Shown here piece after piece: positions 53,157 to 60,954 of a stretch of DNA of 64,000 nt (positions are counted from its first letter, which is position 1; each line of letters starts with the position of its first letter). The DNA comes from CAZFBA01 sp964517135 (GTDB lineage Bacteria > Cyanobacteriota > Vampirovibrionia > JBFMGH01). The translations under genes and the position numbers were made by a program. The stretch is taken from contig CAZFBA010000001.1 in assembly GCA_964517135.1 (NCBI GenBank), positions 1 to 64,000 of the forward strand, in the 5' to 3' direction. The notes beneath the pieces were generated by a model. It saw only the letters and a list, made by a program, of their open reading frames with translations. It did no database searches and was not told the DNA's origin.

Positions 53157-54068
53157 ATGAATAAAAATAAAGGGTCATCTTTGCCGCAGTATGTTATTAT
53201 CATTGCGCTTGTGGCATTAGTTCTTGTGCCGGTTTTAATTATAATGGGCAAAAATATCTCAGATTATTTTAAGAATTTTAAAGAATCTATTACCGTAGAA
53301 GAAGTTGCCCCACAGCCTGATTTATATGAAGTACCTGTTGTTATTAACCCTGTAACAGGTAAGACTGTTACAGAAATGCTTTCCAGTGAAACATCTTCTG
53401 AAGCTGTTAATGCAGGTTCACTGGGTGGTACACCTGCTAAACCTGTTACAAGCTGTGAAGGAAACCTGTGTGACATAGATTATGGTGATTTCATGCTTCA
53501 TGGTGTACCTTCTAATATGGATGAGTTTTATGAATCATCAGGGTCATCAGGGGTAACTGAAATTCTAAGCAGTCTTGTGGCTCAGATAGCATTAAACATA
53601 GAACCTGGTGAAACTAAAGTTGATATTAGTTTGTTGAAAAAACTTGCTGATAGAGGGCATGAGATTGCAGGTCACGAAAGAAAGCTTGAAGATGTAGCAA
53701 AAGCCTTTTTAGATAATCCTGACCAGTTTATAGTTACCGATTTTGCAATGCCTTCAGCTAATTTAGATCAGGGAACTTCAAGAGGTTTTTTTGATCTTTA
53801 TCTCAGTCAAATAAACTCACAGCTTGCTAATCCTCAGACAGAAACCGATAAAGCCATCAAGGCAATAGTTAACCTTCTTGCAGGAGAGATAAATACACTT
53901 GCTGACCATATGGCAGCCCTGGGAAAAGATGTGCCTTCAGGTTATGATGTGCCGGTTGAAGTTGTTCAAAAAATTCTTGAACCTAACGCCAGCACCGAAA
54001 CAGATTTAAGATCTGCTATTATTTGTGCTACAGGCAAGGGTGAAGACACAGGGGTTCAATGTAATTAA
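53157..54068 (+). CDS. Large Flp-like pilin, Gln at +5, Cys-module family
   Basis: Leader MNKNKG then SSLPQYVIIIALVALVLVP: predicted cleavage after Gly6 gives Gln at +5 and Tyr at +6. It is the closest relative of the 4249 product: both have SLGGTP-KPV, Cys-x4-Cys followed by DYGDF or DFGEF (Cys100 and Cys105 here), SSGSSGVTEIL-type linker, and the C-terminal CATGKGEDTGVQC. The ATG at 53157 has GGAG upstream at 9 bases; a TTG at 53142 is less likely. 303 aa, monocistronic, after a 990-base gap. Probably an exported surface subunit processed by a prepilin peptidase. Confidence 0.84.
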   Translation: MNKNKGSSLPQYVIIIALVALVLVPVLIIMGKNISDYFKNFKESITVEEVAPQPDLYEVPVVINPVTGKTVTEMLSSETSSEAVNAGSLGGTPAKPVTSCEGNLCDIDYGDFMLHGVPSNMDEFYESSGSSGVTEILSSLVAQIALNIEPGETKVDISLLKKLADRGHEIAGHERKLEDVAKAFLDNPDQFIVTDFAMPSANLDQGTSRGFFDLYLSQINSQLANPQTETDKAIKAIVNLLAGEINTLADHMAALGKDVPSGYDVPVEVVQKILEPNASTETDLRSAIICATGKGEDTGVQCN

Positions 54069-54069
54069 A

Positions 54070-54810
54070 TTAATTGTTCTTCACACGAGCTTTACTCTGA
54101 CGGCCTTTTCTATAACGTTGAAATACCTCAAGAAAACTGGCTCCCAGAATTCCAATTAGAATGCCGTTCAGGCATAACCCCGTAATTGCTGCCAAAGAAC
54201 TAATTAGCTTTCCTGAATAACTCACAGGGACTACGTCTCCATAACCTACCCCGGTAAAGGTTATTACAGCCCAGTACATACAATTATAAACACTCCCAAA
54301 TGCCTGATTATGATGCTGTTCTATTGAATACATCAATAAAGTAAAAAAGGTCATAGAAAGAAAATAGAAAAAGCCTACGCTGATTAGCTCCCACCTGTTT
54401 TTCTTCAGGGTTATAAAGACTATTTTAAGGGCTATTAGATACCGTGAGATCTTCATAAACTGGAACAGTTTTACCAGACGAAACAGCCTTAAGATTGTTA
54501 TATTTGCAAAAAACAGATAATATGGCAATATGGCCAGCAAGTCAATTAGCATAAAGGGTTTAAATATATCTGAAAGCTTTTTGATTGTTAATAATCGCAA
54601 TAAATATTCTACTGTAAATACTCCTACAAAGATTATTTGAAGAATATAATAAACTTTTTTATGTTTGTGATCAAAGTTTGCATCAGATTCAAAGGCAAAT
54701 AATACTGTGTTTAAAAGTATTAATACCAGAATAAAAATTTCAAAATTTCTATCGGTGAGCATTTTGCTTATTGAATCTTTTATAATGCTGATAGTGGTTT
54801 CTTTTTTCAT
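54070..54810 (-). CDS. Voltage-gated-type potassium channel
   Basis: Six membrane helices and a pore loop in 246 aa. The selectivity filter is TGVGYGD, preceded by a pore helix (CMYWAVITF). The fourth helix has regularly spaced Arg/Lys (ILRLFRLVKLFQFMKISRYL), as in a Kv voltage sensor. No cytoplasmic RCK or cyclic-nucleotide domain follows, only a short basic tail. I start it at the ATG at 54810 with AGGT upstream; the frame extends to 54846. Convergent with the pilin gene, one base apart. Confidence 0.93.
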   Translation of the reverse strand: MKKETTISIIKDSISKMLTDRNFEIFILVLILLNTVLFAFESDANFDHKHKKVYYILQIIFVGVFTVEYLLRLLTIKKLSDIFKPFMLIDLLAILPYYLFFANITILRLFRLVKLFQFMKISRYLIALKIVFITLKKNRWELISVGFFYFLSMTFFTLLMYSIEQHHNQAFGSVYNCMYWAVITFTGVGYGDVVPVSYSGKLISSLAAITGLCLNGILIGILGASFLEVFQRYRKGRQSKARVKNN

Positions 54811-54970
54811 AATAATACCTGTAAGATTGCCTGAATAACATTGCATAAATATGCATTAACTTTATGAAGGTATCACAAAAAATCAAGTCAGAATATGCAT
54901 TTCATACATTCTGATTTTGCACAAACCATTTAAGCCAGTGAAGGGAAAAATGTAATAAACGAAATAAGCT

Positions 54971-55939
54971 TTATTTTTTAAGAGGCGTCAGAGACTCAGG
55001 TATAACCTGCATAATATTTTCGGCTTCTTCCAGTATTTTAACAACCCTGTAACCATTTAAACCATCACTCCGGGGTTTAATTTGTCTGTTAATACAGTTA
55101 AGAAAATGCTGGCATTCAAGCTTAAGAGGCTCAATGTCTATATATTCAGGATATTCAACCACTCTGCTGTCGTAAGCTATATTACTGTATATATGAAGCT
55201 TGTGAGAGGTCTCTGTATCATCAAGGATAGCAGTCATTTCTGTACCCCTGACAAGCAGTTTAACCTGCTTACAGGGATGTATCCAGCTGTTATGAATATG
55301 ACCTGATATGCCGTCAGGAAACAGTAAATCAAGGTGACATACATCCATTACCCGGCCCGGGGTAGTCATAAACCCCAGGGCAGACTTAACTGCTAAAGGG
55401 TCAAGGTCAAGTACAAAGCTCATCATAGATATATCGTGAGGTGCAAGATCCCACATGACGCTGAGGTCATTTTTACTGGGATTATTATTAAGCCTGTCAC
55501 TTTGTATATGACATATCTGGCCGAGATAACCTTCTGCTATCAGACTCTTGAGTCTGTTTACTGCAGGATGATAAAGTAAGAGATGCCCTACCATTATAAC
55601 AAGCTCTCTTGATTCTGCTTCTTCATTTAATTCCAGGGCCTCTTTACTGGAAGTCGCAATAGGTTTCTCTACATAAACGTGCTTTCCTGCGTTCATGCAA
55701 CGCATAGCAATGTCATAATGCGTTGCACTGGGAGTAGCAATAGCTACAGCATTGACTTCATAGTCAGCTAAAACCTCTTCAAGGGTAGCATATATCTTAA
55801 TATCTCTGTATTCTTTAGCAATAAACTTTAAACGGTCCTGATTGGTATCGCATACAGCAACAAGACTTTGAAGATTGCTGAAATTTCTTACCAGATTTTT
55901 ACCCCAGAGGCCACAACCTATTACTGCTACGTTTACCAA
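54971..55939 (-). CDS. Gfo/Idh/MocA-family oxidoreductase
   Basis: An NAD(P)-dependent sugar or cyclitol dehydrogenase, 322 aa. Rossmann motif AVIGCGLWGKNLVRNF at the start, AIATPSATHYDIAM, and the catalytic YVEKPIATSSKEA; the substrate domain includes MWDLAPHDISMM. The similarity is to UDP-sugar 3-dehydrogenases (WbpB/WlbA-like) that supply surface polysaccharide sugars, but that is only a possibility. The start is TTG with GGAG at 8 bases. Monocistronic. Confidence 0.9.
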   Translation of the reverse strand: MVNVAVIGCGLWGKNLVRNFSNLQSLVAVCDTNQDRLKFIAKEYRDIKIYATLEEVLADYEVNAVAIATPSATHYDIAMRCMNAGKHVYVEKPIATSSKEALELNEEAESRELVIMVGHLLLYHPAVNRLKSLIAEGYLGQICHIQSDRLNNNPSKNDLSVMWDLAPHDISMMSFVLDLDPLAVKSALGFMTTPGRVMDVCHLDLLFPDGISGHIHNSWIHPCKQVKLLVRGTEMTAILDDTETSHKLHIYSNIAYDSRVVEYPEYIDIEPLKLECQHFLNCINRQIKPRSDGLNGYRVVKILEEAENIMQVIPESLTPLKK

Positions 55940-56060
55940 AAATATTACTCCGACACATTATACTCTTATTGAGAGTATATTACATCTTTTATAGCTGTTT
56001 ATTCAAGTATTTATAGTTCTATATGAAAAGAAATATGAATCAACTGGAAAAAAAAGCTAT

Positions 56061-56136
56061 TACTGTCCGGTTAAATTTTTTCTGAGGGTTTGCTTTTGCT
56101 TGAATCAGTAATTTCTTAATTAATCAGAGGTTTCCT
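56061..56136 (+). repeat. Compact dispersed repeat with both end motifs
   Basis: The CCGGTTAAA-type unit is joined directly to the AATTAATCAGAGGTTTCC end motif (TTTTGCTTGAATCAGTAATTTCTT between). It is the shortest form of the element whose other copies keep longer interiors, so it may define the element's ends. No terminal inverted repeat or target duplication is obvious. Confidence 0.6.
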
Positions 56137-56190
56137 TATTATAATAAACGTCCATAAATACTCATATTCAAGAAGCTAAAGGATGGCTGT

Positions 56191-56213
56191 ATTTTGTTGC
56201 TGCGCAACAAAAT
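56191..56213. repeat. Perfect 10-bp hairpin
   Basis: ATTTTGTTGC and GCAACAAAAT pair perfectly around TGC. It lies 250 bases upstream of the response regulator with no T-run, so it is not an ordinary terminator; an operator or RNA structure is possible. The rest of the 520-base gap is AT-rich and holds no gene. Confidence 0.5.
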
Positions 56214-56459
56214 GCTCTGAAATTAAAGTTTTTTCTATTCGATATTGCATTTAATGTTTTACATCATTGTTTTTTGTCATAAAATATTAATATGTCTACT
56301 ATCCAATTTGTAAAAATATACAGGCATTAATTCGCCTTTTATAACAAAATGATTGAATTTAAAATTAAATATGTCAGAATATTATAATTTTAATGTTTTT
56401 ATTGAAAATAATGTTTCATGATAGTTTTGAAATAACCATTAATATTTAGATACAGCCTT

Positions 56460-56864
56460 ATGACAAATAAAACACTAAAAAATACCACCATACTTGTTGT
56501 TGAAGATAATGTAATTAACATGAAGCTTTTTAAAGATCTTTTGAACTTTCATAAATACAATATTCTTGAGGCTTATACAGGTTTTGAGGCACTGGAAATA
56601 ATTGAAAAACATCATAAAGAAATTAACCTGATTTTAATGGATATTCAACTGCCTGAAATCAATGGTATTGATCTTATTCAGATGCTGAAAAGCAATCCAA
56701 AATTTATAGAGATCCCTGTTATTGCTTTATCTGCTCACGCTATGGATAATGATATTGAAACGGCATTGAAATTTGGCTGTAAAGCCTATATTACAAAACC
56801 TGTTCAGATTGAAGAATTTATAAACACAGTAAAAATGTATTTAAATGCTAATGATCAGGATTGA
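56460..56864 (+). CDS. Single-domain response regulator
   Basis: 134 aa, a lone receiver domain. The acidic pocket EDN follows ILVV, the phosphoacceptor Asp is in LILMDIQLPEINGID, Ser/Thr is in VIALSAHAM and Lys in AYITKPVQ. No output domain, so it probably works by protein contacts (DivK or CheY style) or in a phosphorelay. No kinase is adjacent; the CHASE2 kinase at 1807 is far away. It overlaps the PfkB-ferredoxin gene tail-to-tail by 10 bases. Confidence 0.94.
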   Translation: MTNKTLKNTTILVVEDNVINMKLFKDLLNFHKYNILEAYTGFEALEIIEKHHKEINLILMDIQLPEINGIDLIQMLKSNPKFIEIPVIALSAHAMDNDIETALKFGCKAYITKPVQIEEFINTVKMYLNANDQD

Positions 56865-58117
56865 GAAATAACGTGTTTGTTAAAATTGTTTTCCAGTTCT
56901 TTTCTGGCAACATGATTGATTTCTTCTGAAGCCTGTGATTGTTCTTCGATAAATTTATCGAGCTCGTCAAATTTCTTAAAGCCTTTTTGTGCACCATATT
57001 CCTGAACTATATTAGCAGCATTTGCAGCGGCATATTTGACAGATTTAATTATATCCCAGTTTGTATTGATCATTGCAGCAGTAAAGGTAGATGCAAAACA
57101 ATCACCTGCCCCGAGAGTACTTTTGACGGGCACTTTGTAGCTTGCCATCAGATAGCGATATTTGCCGTCATAAACCTGTACGCCTTTATTGCCGTCAGTA
57201 ATGACGACTACTTTGGGCCCGAAAGATTTTAATTTTGTCAATTGCTCATCTATATTTGAGGCCCAGGGAGATACAGATATGGCCAGTTCAGGGCAGTGAG
57301 TGACACATATTTCACACCCTTTAACGCAGGTTTCTTTTTTGCCGTGGTGAATGGCTTTGCCCTGATCGTCAATCCTATAAATATCTGCCGGGCAAAGATC
57401 TACGCAGGTTTTACAGCCCGTACATTTATCCCTGTCAATATATCTAAAGTCTTCTTTGATGCCGGTCAGGTGTTCAGCTTCTTCTTTGTTTAAGATAAGA
57501 AATTCTGTTTGCTCCAGAACTCTTTTCAAACCGTCCATACCTCTTTTAATCTGCGTAGAACCGGGGTTAAATGCCATATTGACCCCGTGTTCTTCTGCAA
57601 AGTCTGATAGAGAATCCAGAATGCTGTTTGAGTCGCCACTCAGAGAAGATATATAAATCCATTTAGATTTTTTTATTGCTTCCCAGTTAATATCATCAAT
57701 ACGCATCCTTGAATTTGCTCCACGATAGGTTAATACAGTTCTTTCTCCTTCAAAGCTATTTAGTATAACTGAAAAACCTGTTTTGCATTCATTTGAAATA
57801 TGCACCAGCTCTTTATGAACACCTCTTTCGCTTATTCTTTTGAGTATTTCTTCTCCGCTTGAATCCTGTCCTATTTTAACAACGGGTGCAACTTTAAACC
57901 CGAGATTAGCGAAATTTGTTGCTGTATTGAGAGCTCCACCGCCAATGCCAAAGAATATCTCGTCAACATTTAGTTTTGAGCCATACGAAAAGCACATATA
58001 CTCAGATTCAGAAAACATATCTTTCATACGTAATATTTTTGAAAGATCGCTTCTAACAAAAACATCCTGTGTAGCTCCTCCAACCGTTACTATATCGTAA
58101 GTTTTAGCATTTGACAT
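56855..58117 (-). CDS. PfkB-family sugar kinase with an internal 2[4Fe-4S] ferredoxin module
   Basis: The ribokinase fold is complete: VTVGGATQDVFV at the start, FFGIGGGALNTATNFANLG, KIGQDSSGEE, LILNKEEAEHLTG, and the catalytic STLGAGDCFASTFTAAM near residue 338. Between NKEEA (about 210) and the later part lies an insert (about 226-285) with CTGCKTCVDLCP (Cys 232, 235, 238, 242) and CVKGCEICVTHCP (Cys 264, 268, 271, 275), a bacterial-type ferredoxin for two [4Fe-4S] clusters. All eight Cys and both Pro are kept, so it should be functional. 420 aa against about 310 for plain PfkB kinases. GAGGG precedes the ATG. The substrate is unknown; redox control of the kinase is a plausible inference. 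Confidence 0.9.
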   Translation of the reverse strand: MSNAKTYDIVTVGGATQDVFVRSDLSKILRMKDMFSESEYMCFSYGSKLNVDEIFFGIGGGALNTATNFANLGFKVAPVVKIGQDSSGEEILKRISERGVHKELVHISNECKTGFSVILNSFEGERTVLTYRGANSRMRIDDINWEAIKKSKWIYISSLSGDSNSILDSLSDFAEEHGVNMAFNPGSTQIKRGMDGLKRVLEQTEFLILNKEEAEHLTGIKEDFRYIDRDKCTGCKTCVDLCPADIYRIDDQGKAIHHGKKETCVKGCEICVTHCPELAISVSPWASNIDEQLTKLKSFGPKVVVITDGNKGVQVYDGKYRYLMASYKVPVKSTLGAGDCFASTFTAAMINTNWDIIKSVKYAAANAANIVQEYGAQKGFKKFDELDKFIEEQSQASEEINHVARKELENNFNKHVISQS

Positions 58118-58290
58118 AGGTTGAACCCTCTTATTAAATTGTAATTTCTTAAGATAGCAGGTAAAAAATACTGTATAGCCTCATTTTCACAATATATCAT
58201 AAAAGTTAATGTTTTTAAAATAACACTTTTGTGTTCAAAAATTTTCAGTTTTTCATTAATGTAACAGTTTTTTTAATATTATTAACATTT

Positions 58291-58318
58291 TTGCACTATC
58301 GATATTATAGGTTATTAT
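58291..58318 (+). promoter_or_regulatory. Possible promoter for the fliW operon
   Basis: TTGCAC (58291-58296) and TATTAT (58313-58318) lie 16 bases apart, about 45 bases before the fliW start. The -35 matches only in TTG, so it is tentative. Confidence 0.3.
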
Positions 58319-58362
58319 TGAGGTACAGAAACACTAAACACCTATTTGCGAGTATGTTTTAA

Positions 58363-58812
58363 ATGAAAGTTATTGAAACTACAAGATTTGGAACTATTCA
58401 AGTTGAAGAGGATCGTATATTCAAGTTTATTCAACCTCTGCTGGGGTTTGAAAAACTTCATGATTACGTTCTTATAGACCATGCGCCAGATTCACCTTTT
58501 CAATGGTTGCAGTCAGTTGATGAGCCGCATGTGGCTTTTATTGTAACCAACCCGGTTAATTTTGGTATAGAATATGAGTTTACAGTCCCTGAAGAAGATA
58601 CCAATAAACTTCAGTTATCAGATGCCCAGGATGCACTTGTATTAACGATCGTTTATATTCCTCAAGGGGCGCCACAGTTAATGACTGCAAACCTTGCAGG
58701 GCCTATAATCGTCAATATTAAGAACAGGCTGGGTATTCAACTGGTGTTATCTGAGTCGCGTTTTAGTACAAAACATAGATTATTACCCGATGCGACACCA
58801 CAACAAGAATAA
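58363..58812 (+). CDS. fliW: Flagellar assembly factor FliW
   Basis: 149 aa. FliW binds flagellin and antagonises CsrA, so that flagellin mRNA translation follows export. Typical features are the TRFGTIQVEEDRIFKF opening, PLLGFEKLHDYVLIDHAPDSPFQWLQS, PHVAFIVTNP and the ANLAGPIIVNIKN segment. It stands directly before csrA, the classical order. Flagellar structural genes are not in the window, but its presence implies a flagellated cell. First gene of a six-gene run. Confidence 0.95.
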   Translation: MKVIETTRFGTIQVEEDRIFKFIQPLLGFEKLHDYVLIDHAPDSPFQWLQSVDEPHVAFIVTNPVNFGIEYEFTVPEEDTNKLQLSDAQDALVLTIVYIPQGAPQLMTANLAGPIIVNIKNRLGIQLVLSESRFSTKHRLLPDATPQQE

Positions 58813-58874
58813 TACTTTACTGCACATTCACAATAGTATATGCTTGTGAACAATGTTTTTTGAGGTTTATATCA

Positions 58875-59123
58875 ATGTTGGTGCTTACAAGAAAAACCGG
58901 GCAAAAGCTTATCATAGGAGATAATATTGAAATTATCATCCTTGAAACTAAAGGTGAATCAGTAAAAATTGGTATTAAAGCCCCAAGAAACATCACTGTA
59001 TATAGAGAAGAGATTTTTGAAGAAATTAAAAAGGCCAATGAACAATCTACAAGAAATGTTCTTATAGCCGACCTTGACCTGGCTTTCAACCTCTTTGAAA
59101 CAAAGAAGAAGAAAAAAGACTAA
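58875..59123 (+). CDS. csrA: Carbon storage regulator CsrA
   Basis: An RNA-binding translational repressor that blocks ribosome sites at GGA motifs, including that of flagellin. MLVLTRKTGQKLIIGDNIEI, VKIGIKAPRNITVYREEI cover the five strands, with the key Arg in VYREE. 82 aa, slightly longer than usual, with a Lys-rich tail. I begin at the ATG at 58875 (GAGG upstream), not a TTG at 58860. Sits 62 bases after fliW. Confidence 0.96.
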   Translation: MLVLTRKTGQKLIIGDNIEIIILETKGESVKIGIKAPRNITVYREEIFEEIKKANEQSTRNVLIADLDLAFNLFETKKKKKD

Positions 59124-59131
59124 ACAAAACC

Positions 59132-59848
59132 ATGGTTAATCCGTCAAACATAAGTTTTTCGAAAACGATAAAACAAGCTCATCAATATTTAGTAACTGAA
59201 AATAACCCTGAAAAGGCCAGCAATTATTTAGAAGAAGTAATATCAGAATCACAAAATTACGATAGGGGGCTTCTTCACTGGCTTGCCCTAACTTATCTGG
59301 AAGATGCTAAGTATGACAGGGCTAAAGAGACTTATCTAAAAATTCATGAATTCTATCAGGCAGGCTATTGTGAGCTGCTCAAAGGAGATCTGTCAGAGGC
59401 TAAATCTCTCTGGGCAGATTGTATAAAATCTGAAGCCAGAGCCTGGGCAAGAGCTTTTGAAAGCATGCTCGAAGGATTCATTGCCTATGAGCCTACATTC
59501 CTGGGCTTGCGCAACCACCTTGAAGTGGATCTTGGTTATTTGCTGCGGGCCAAACAAATTAAATTCAGCGAAAATATTATTAGCCTGATCGAAGATCTAT
59601 CTCAAATAAACCTTGAATGCTATAAATTTGCCGGAAGAGCACTCATGAACAATGGTTTTGAACATCAGGCGGTTAATTTTCTTCTGATGGGACAAAAAAT
59701 ATTGCCGAATGACCCTGAAATCTATTATCACCTCGGACAATATAGCCAGAGCGTCGGGGCTCTCTCTGAAGCTAAAAGCATGTATAAACACTGCCTTCTG
59801 CTCAGCCCTTCATATACTCCTGCTAAAGATCGCTTAAGAGAATTTTAA
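59132..59848 (+). CDS. TPR-like protein in the fliW-csrA operon
   Basis: 238 aa of TPR-like helical pairs: ASNYLEEVISESQNYDRGLL near the start, WLALTYLEDAKYDRAKETYL, and a clear pair at the end (NDPEIYYHLGQYSQSVGALS). The middle is less regular. No signal or membrane helix. It begins 8 bases after csrA without a ribosome site, implying coupled translation. Perhaps a scaffold in flagellar or glycosylation work, by location only. Confidence 0.8.
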   Translation: MVNPSNISFSKTIKQAHQYLVTENNPEKASNYLEEVISESQNYDRGLLHWLALTYLEDAKYDRAKETYLKIHEFYQAGYCELLKGDLSEAKSLWADCIKSEARAWARAFESMLEGFIAYEPTFLGLRNHLEVDLGYLLRAKQIKFSENIISLIEDLSQINLECYKFAGRALMNNGFEHQAVNFLLMGQKILPNDPEIYYHLGQYSQSVGALSEAKSMYKHCLLLSPSYTPAKDRLREF

Positions 59849-59871
59849 TCAGACCGTAATAAAGGAATACT

Positions 59872-60945
59872 GTGTTGCTATATACCCACCACATGTGGAA
59901 TGAGCTGATTGAAGTGCCCGGGTTAATCAGGGGGCTTATAAATAACCACCGTGAACTTTTTTTAATACAGCATAATATACTTAATATTCAAAATATAATT
60001 CACATAAAACTCATTGCCAGCGGTTCTTCTTATAATGTAAGCTTGTGTGGACGCTTCATATTTGAAGAGATACTAGGCATACCAACTACTGTTGAATATG
60101 CAAGCGAATTTGCACACAAAAATTATGCTATCGACAAAAATACTCTGGTAATAGGCATTTCTCAATCAGGCAAAACTGCTGATACTCTGGCAGCCCTGAA
60201 AAAAATTAAATACGACAGTGGTTGCCAGATTTTTTGCATAACCAACGTAGAAGATTCGCCACTCTTCAGGCTCGCAGATCATAAAATTCTCATCGGGGCT
60301 GGTATAGAAAAAGCAGTACCTGCTACAAAAACCTTCAGCCTGCAGCTTTTAGCTCTATTTAATCTGGCACTCTATCTTGGTAAACTAACAAACAAAAATC
60401 AGGATAAACTATCATTCATACATAACGAGCTAAAGCTGTTGCCTGACCAACTTGATTGTGTTCTAAAACAAAAAGAAGAGATTCAGCAACTGGCTGAAAT
60501 CCTTGCAGCAAAGGAACATCTTGTTTTTCTATCCCGTGGTATCACCTGGGCTATAGCACGTGAAGGAGCCCTGAAATACAAAGAAACTACCTGCATAGAC
60601 TGCAACGCCTATCCTGCGGGTGAATTTATACACGGTTATATGGCTATACTTGACGAAAAATACTACATTCTCGCACTGGACTTCATTAAAGATAGCTTCT
60701 TAAGAGCCAACCTCCTTAAAATCAAACAAAATTACAACGCTTCTATTTTCGCTCTCACAATGGATACAACTAGATTAGACCTCTTCAAAAGCTTTATTTC
60801 ATTGCCTGTTACAAAAACAAAACTTACTGCTACCTTTGTTTTTGCTGCCTGCCTGCAAATGATGGCATACTTCTCTTCAGTGTCTTTAGGGTATAATCCT
60901 GATAAACCAAAAAACTTATCAAAATACCTCTCACGGGAAAATTAA
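59872..60945 (+). CDS. SIS-domain sugar-phosphate isomerase (GlmS C-terminal type)
   Basis: 357 aa with two SIS domains and no glutaminase domain. IKLIASGSSYNVSLCGRFIFEE, ISQSGKTADTLAALKKI and AVPATKTFSLQL are the first SIS; LSRGITWAIAREGALKYKETTCID and PAGEFIHGYMAIL the second, matching the isomerase half of glucosamine-6-phosphate synthase. Without the glutaminase it may interconvert or deaminate amino-sugar phosphates. In other flagellates similar proteins serve nonulosonic acid synthesis for flagellin glycosylation, which fits the fliW-csrA neighbourhood (inference). GTG start with AAAGGA upstream. Confidence 0.88.
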   Translation: MLLYTHHMWNELIEVPGLIRGLINNHRELFLIQHNILNIQNIIHIKLIASGSSYNVSLCGRFIFEEILGIPTTVEYASEFAHKNYAIDKNTLVIGISQSGKTADTLAALKKIKYDSGCQIFCITNVEDSPLFRLADHKILIGAGIEKAVPATKTFSLQLLALFNLALYLGKLTNKNQDKLSFIHNELKLLPDQLDCVLKQKEEIQQLAEILAAKEHLVFLSRGITWAIAREGALKYKETTCIDCNAYPAGEFIHGYMAILDEKYYILALDFIKDSFLRANLLKIKQNYNASIFALTMDTTRLDLFKSFISLPVTKTKLTATFVFAACLQMMAYFSSVSLGYNPDKPKNLSKYLSREN

Positions 60946-60954
60946 CCTGAAGTT

